DNA from: Chitinophaga silvisoli
GTDB taxonomy: Bacteria > Bacteroidota > Bacteroidia > Chitinophagales > Chitinophagaceae
DNA: 64,000 nt
NCBI RefSeq assembly: GCF_003412465.1
Contig: NZ_QTJV01000002.1
Coordinates: 62,001 to 126,000 of the forward strand
Direction: 5' to 3'
Shown: positions 60,823-64,000 of the stretch, piece by piece
Layout: each line of letters begins with the position of its first letter
How positions within the stretch are numbered: the first letter of the stretch is position 1
Notes under the pieces: generated by a model
What the model was told of the DNA's origin: nothing
Database searches by the model: none
The model's input: the letters and a program-made list of their open reading frames with translations, nothing else
Made by a program: the position numbers and the translations under genes

Positions 60823-63800
60823 ATGCATCCCAAAAGAAACATTGCCATACTTACTGGTATTTTCTGTCTGTTATTGTCATGTTTTTCCGCTTGCAAACAA
60901 TCCAGAAAAGCGATGAACCCTGCCCTGGCGAAATACATCGATGCCTATACCGCCGGTGTGATTTCCAAACAAAGCACCATCAGGGTACAGCTCACCAGTA
61001 ACGTAAACGTCACCCACACCCAAAACGAGCCTGTCAGCGAAGAACTTTTCGATTTCAGCCCCTCCATCAAAGGGAAAGCCTTTTGGGTGGATGCCACCAC
61101 CATCGAGTTTCGCCCGGATGCCAATCTGACTCCCGGCAAAACCTATACCGCCACTTTCAAACTCGGTAAAGTCCTGAAAGTCGAAAAAGAACTTCGCTCC
61201 TTCGACTTCGAATTCCGTATCATGAACCCATCGTACGAAATCGAAGACTATGGACTCAAATCAGCCAGCACCACCTCCCGCGAAAAAATGGTCTATACCG
61301 GCGCGATCGTGACTGCTGATGCCGAAGATCCTCAACAGATCGAAAAGATCGTAACCGCGAAAGCCGGCAGCAAATCATTCCCTATCAAATGGGAACATAA
61401 CGCCGCCGAAAGAACATCGAAATTCACCATCGAAAACATTACCCGCGGTACCGATGGCTACAACATAGACCTCGCCTGGGACGGCGCACCTATCAAAGTA
61501 GAAACCGCCGGCAAAAAACAAATCGAAGTCCCCGCCATCGGCGAATTCAAAGTCCTCGATGTGAAAGCAATCGTTGACCCGGAACAATATGTACTCGTAC
61601 AATTCTCCGACCCTATCAGCATTGCCCAGAACCTCGATGGCCTCATCGGCATCAGCGGTATCAGCGACCTGCGCTATACCATCGAAGGCAGTGAAGTAAA
61701 AGTATTTGCACCTAAACGCCTGGAAGGTAACTTCTCCGTTGTCATCAACGAAGGCATCCTCAATTCCTTTGACGACAAACTGCTGCAAAGCTTCTCCGCC
61801 AACATCAATTTCGAAAATATCCAGCCTTCCGTATCCATCCCCGGCAAAGGGGTCATCCTACCGGAAAGCAATAAACTGGTGTTCCCCTTCGAAGCCGTGA
61901 ACCTCAGCGCCGTAGATGTGACCATCATCAAGATCTACGAAAACAACATTCCGCAATACCTGCAAAGGAATGACCTGAACGGTACCCAGGACCTGCGCCG
62001 CGTAGGCCGCCCGGTGGTTGAAAAAACCATTCGCCTCGATACCGACAAGTCACTCAACCTCCATAAACGTAACCGATTCTACCTGGACCTGGACAAACTA
62101 CTCCGTACCGAACCAGGCGCGATCTACCGCGTTACCATCGGCTTCCGCAAAGCCTACTCCCTCATGGGTTGTGCTGCTAAAGAAGACGATACCAAAAAAT
62201 CTGAAGAACAGTCTGAAGAAGACTACTACAGTGACAGCTACGGCGAAAAGATCGATGAAGACGATGACTTCTGGTCCCGCTACGATAGCTACTATCCATA
62301 CGGCTATAACTGGGAGACCCGCGATGATGCCTGCTCCAACTCTTATTATAACAAAGACAAATGGGCATCCCGCAACGTATTCTCCTCCAATATCGGCCTC
62401 ACCGCCAAGAGAGGTAATGACAACAGTATGCTCATTGCCGTTACCGACATCCGCGATACCAAACCGCTGATGGGCGTGGAACTGGAACTACTCGACTACC
62501 AGAACCAGGTGATCTTCAAAACCAAAAGCGATGGCGATGGTCTCGCCACCTTCGACCTGAAACGCCGGCCTTACCTGCTGATTGCTAAAAAAGGTGATGA
62601 AAGAGGCTACCTGAAACTGGATGACGGCAACTCCCTGCCCCTGAGCCGCTTCGATGTAAAAGGTGAAGAAGTACAAAGCGGTATCAAAGGCTTCCTCTAC
62701 GGCGAACGTGGTGTATGGCGGCCAGGTGATACCCTCTACCTGACCTTCATCCTGGAAGATAAACAACAGAAACTGCCAGCCGATCACCCGGTAACCTTAG
62801 AACTGTACAACCCGAAAGGCCAGCTGTACAAACGCATCAACTCACTGCAATCCGTAAATGGCTTCTACAACTTTATCACCGCTACCAACCCTGACGACAT
62901 TACAGGTAACTGGACAGCGAAAGTAAAAGTGGGCGGTGCCCTCTTTACTAAAAATCTTCGCATCGAAACTGTAAAGCCAAACAGGCTGAAAGTAAAACTG
63001 GACTTCGGGTCAAGAACAACCCTGTCTAAAGACGATGCCTCCGATGGTACCCTGAGTGCCCAATGGCTCTTCGGCGCTACCGCCCAACACCTGAAAGCGA
63101 AAGTAGATGTGTCTCTCACACAGCAAACTACCAGCTTTAAAAACTTCGCTAATTACACCTTCGATGACCCCGTTACCCACTTTGACGCTGAAGACAAAAC
63201 CATCTTCGAAAGCGCCCTGAGTGAAAATGGTACCGCTCCCGTGAAAGTAAATCTGCCTCTGGGCAAACTTGCGCCGGGCCAGCTGAAGGCTAACTTCGAA
63301 ATAAAAGTATTTGAGCCAGGTGGCGATTTCAGTATCGACCACTTCTCCATGCCCTACAATCCATTCTCTACCTATGCCGGTATCCGCATGCCCGAAGGCG
63401 ATCGTACCACAGGCATGCTGCTCACCGACCAACCTCATGCTATCAGCATCGTAAATGTAGATAACAACGGCAACCTGGTACGTGGCTCCAGCAACGTACA
63501 GGTAGAACTCTACAAAGTTCGCTGGCGCTGGTGGTGGGATGAAGATGGGGAAGATGAGTTTACCAACTTCACACAGGATAGCTATAACCAACTGCTGAAG
63601 AAAGAAACCATCGCCCTGAATAATGGTAAAGGTACCTGGAACCTGCAGATCAACTCTCCTGACTGGGGCCGTTACCTCGTAAGGGTAAAAGACCTGAAGA
63701 GCGGCCATACCACCGGTCAAGCTGTATACATCGACTACCCGGGCTGGTATGAAAGAGTGCAGAAAGAAAATCCTTCTGAAGCATCCATGCTCGTATTCAC

Positions 63801-64000
63801 CTCTGATAAGAGTAAATATAATGTAGGCGAAGACATCAACCTCACTATTCCAAGCAGCGAAGGTGGCCGCGGTCTCATCAGCATTGAATCAGGCAGTAAG
63901 GTGCTGAAGTCCTTCTGGGTGAACACCAAAAAAGGGCAGACTACCTTCAGCTTCAAGGCCGACAAATCCATGGCCCCTAATATATACGTCAACGTGAGTC
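60823..64000 (+). CDS. Alpha-2-macroglobulin family lipoprotein (partial, runs off the right edge)
   Basis: The first 1059 codons are visible from the ATG at 60823. A lipoprotein signal (LLLSCFSACKQ) is followed by an N-terminal MG/Ig-like domain (RVQLTSNVNV, FSPSIKGKAFWVDATTIEFR), further macroglobulin domains and the typical MG2/MG3 entry GFLYGERGVWRPGDTLYLTF near 625-650. A very acidic, tyrosine-rich insertion lies at about 455-500 (SEEQSEEDYYSDSYGEK, DEDDDFWSRYDSYYPYG). Bacterial alpha-2-macroglobulins trap proteases in the periplasm and usually have about 1800 residues; the thioester region, if present, lies beyond the window. The partner pbpC gene often follows. No frame breaks seen. 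Confidence 0.92.
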   Translation, partial: MHPKRNIAILTGIFCLLLSCFSACKQSRKAMNPALAKYIDAYTAGVISKQSTIRVQLTSNVNVTHTQNEPVSEELFDFSPSIKGKAFWVDATTIEFRPDANLTPGKTYTATFKLGKVLKVEKELRSFDFEFRIMNPSYEIEDYGLKSASTTSREKMVYTGAIVTADAEDPQQIEKIVTAKAGSKSFPIKWEHNAAERTSKFTIENITRGTDGYNIDLAWDGAPIKVETAGKKQIEVPAIGEFKVLDVKAIVDPEQYVLVQFSDPISIAQNLDGLIGISGISDLRYTIEGSEVKVFAPKRLEGNFSVVINEGILNSFDDKLLQSFSANINFENIQPSVSIPGKGVILPESNKLVFPFEAVNLSAVDVTIIKIYENNIPQYLQRNDLNGTQDLRRVGRPVVEKTIRLDTDKSLNLHKRNRFYLDLDKLLRTEPGAIYRVTIGFRKAYSLMGCAAKEDDTKKSEEQSEEDYYSDSYGEKIDEDDDFWSRYDSYYPYGYNWETRDDACSNSYYNKDKWASRNVFSSNIGLTAKRGNDNSMLIAVTDIRDTKPLMGVELELLDYQNQVIFKTKSDGDGLATFDLKRRPYLLIAKKGDERGYLKLDDGNSLPLSRFDVKGEEVQSGIKGFLYGERGVWRPGDTLYLTFILEDKQQKLPADHPVTLELYNPKGQLYKRINSLQSVNGFYNFITATNPDDITGNWTAKVKVGGALFTKNLRIETVKPNRLKVKLDFGSRTTLSKDDASDGTLSAQWLFGATAQHLKAKVDVSLTQQTTSFKNFANYTFDDPVTHFDAEDKTIFESALSENGTAPVKVNLPLGKLAPGQLKANFEIKVFEPGGDFSIDHFSMPYNPFSTYAGIRMPEGDRTTGMLLTDQPHAISIVNVDNNGNLVRGSSNVQVELYKVRWRWWWDEDGEDEFTNFTQDSYNQLLKKETIALNNGKGTWNLQINSPDWGRYLVRVKDLKSGHTTGQAVYIDYPGWYERVQKENPSEASMLVFTSDKSKYNVGEDINLTIPSSEGGRGLISIESGSKVLKSFWVNTKKGQTTFSFKADKSMAPNIYVNVS

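Noticed and set aside
63010..63720. 236-codon minus-strand frame opposite the alpha-2-macroglobulin gene
   Set aside because: The plus strand encodes a continuous alpha-2-macroglobulin; the opposite frame is a shadow.

Overview
The window looks like chromosome of a Bacteroidota bacterium of the Chitinophaga type. The evidence is a SusC/SusD pair driven by an ECF sigma/FecR module, a secreted enzyme with a type IX secretion C-terminal domain, the DUF6452/DUF6048 pair, many AraC and Crp/Fnr regulators, TAnnTTTG-like promoter boxes and few Shine-Dalgarno sequences. No 16S gene is present, so the genus is an inference from gene style.

Layout. 0-0.45 kb: the tail of a MauE-like membrane protein and a small exported protein. 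0.57-9.8 kb (minus strand): a glycan-uptake locus of SusD, SusC with an STN signalling domain, FecR, a small membrane protein, an ECF sigma factor and a secreted PL1 pectate lyase; pectin is the likely substrate. 10-20.5 kb: a patch of redox and small-molecule enzymes (peroxiredoxin, AhpD-like protein, two dehydrogenases/reductases, SnoaL-like protein, epoxide-hydrolase-like protein, SRPBCC-like protein) interleaved with Crp/Fnr, three AraC and one LysR regulator. 20.5-28.4 kb: a truncated and a complete MacB/FtsX permease, a variant tRNA-Asp, an acetyltransferase and two exported proteins.

28.4-45.7 kb is the accessory heart of the window. It carries a complete but divergent Wadjet (JetABCD/MksFEBG-like) SMC defence operon, followed on the same strand by a 1232-residue RecD-like helicase with a cysteine-rich N-terminus and a PD-(D/E)XK-like C-terminus. 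An XRE regulator sits upstream, with a C-terminal fragment of a serine recombinase beside a tRNA-Asp and a frameshifted zeta-toxin cassette further out. A 33-bp imperfect direct repeat resembling a tRNA 3' end brackets 29.2-45.0 kb, and similar scars lie nearby, which suggests repeated integration and decay. The possible new biology here is the five-gene JetABCD plus helicase-nuclease cassette.

45.7-51.3 kb: SnoaL-like protein, Crp/Fnr regulator, a frameshifted short-chain dehydrogenase, an AT-rich decayed stretch, a trypsin-like lipoprotein protease, a membrane protein and tRNA-Ser. 51.4-64 kb is core-like: a fatty-acid desaturase, fabF, uvrA, the DUF6452/DUF6048 pair, an ElaA-type acetyltransferase and the first 1059 codons of an alpha-2-macroglobulin lipoprotein. 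The spacers of this core part hold three different tandem-repeat arrays (19, 12 and 53 bp).
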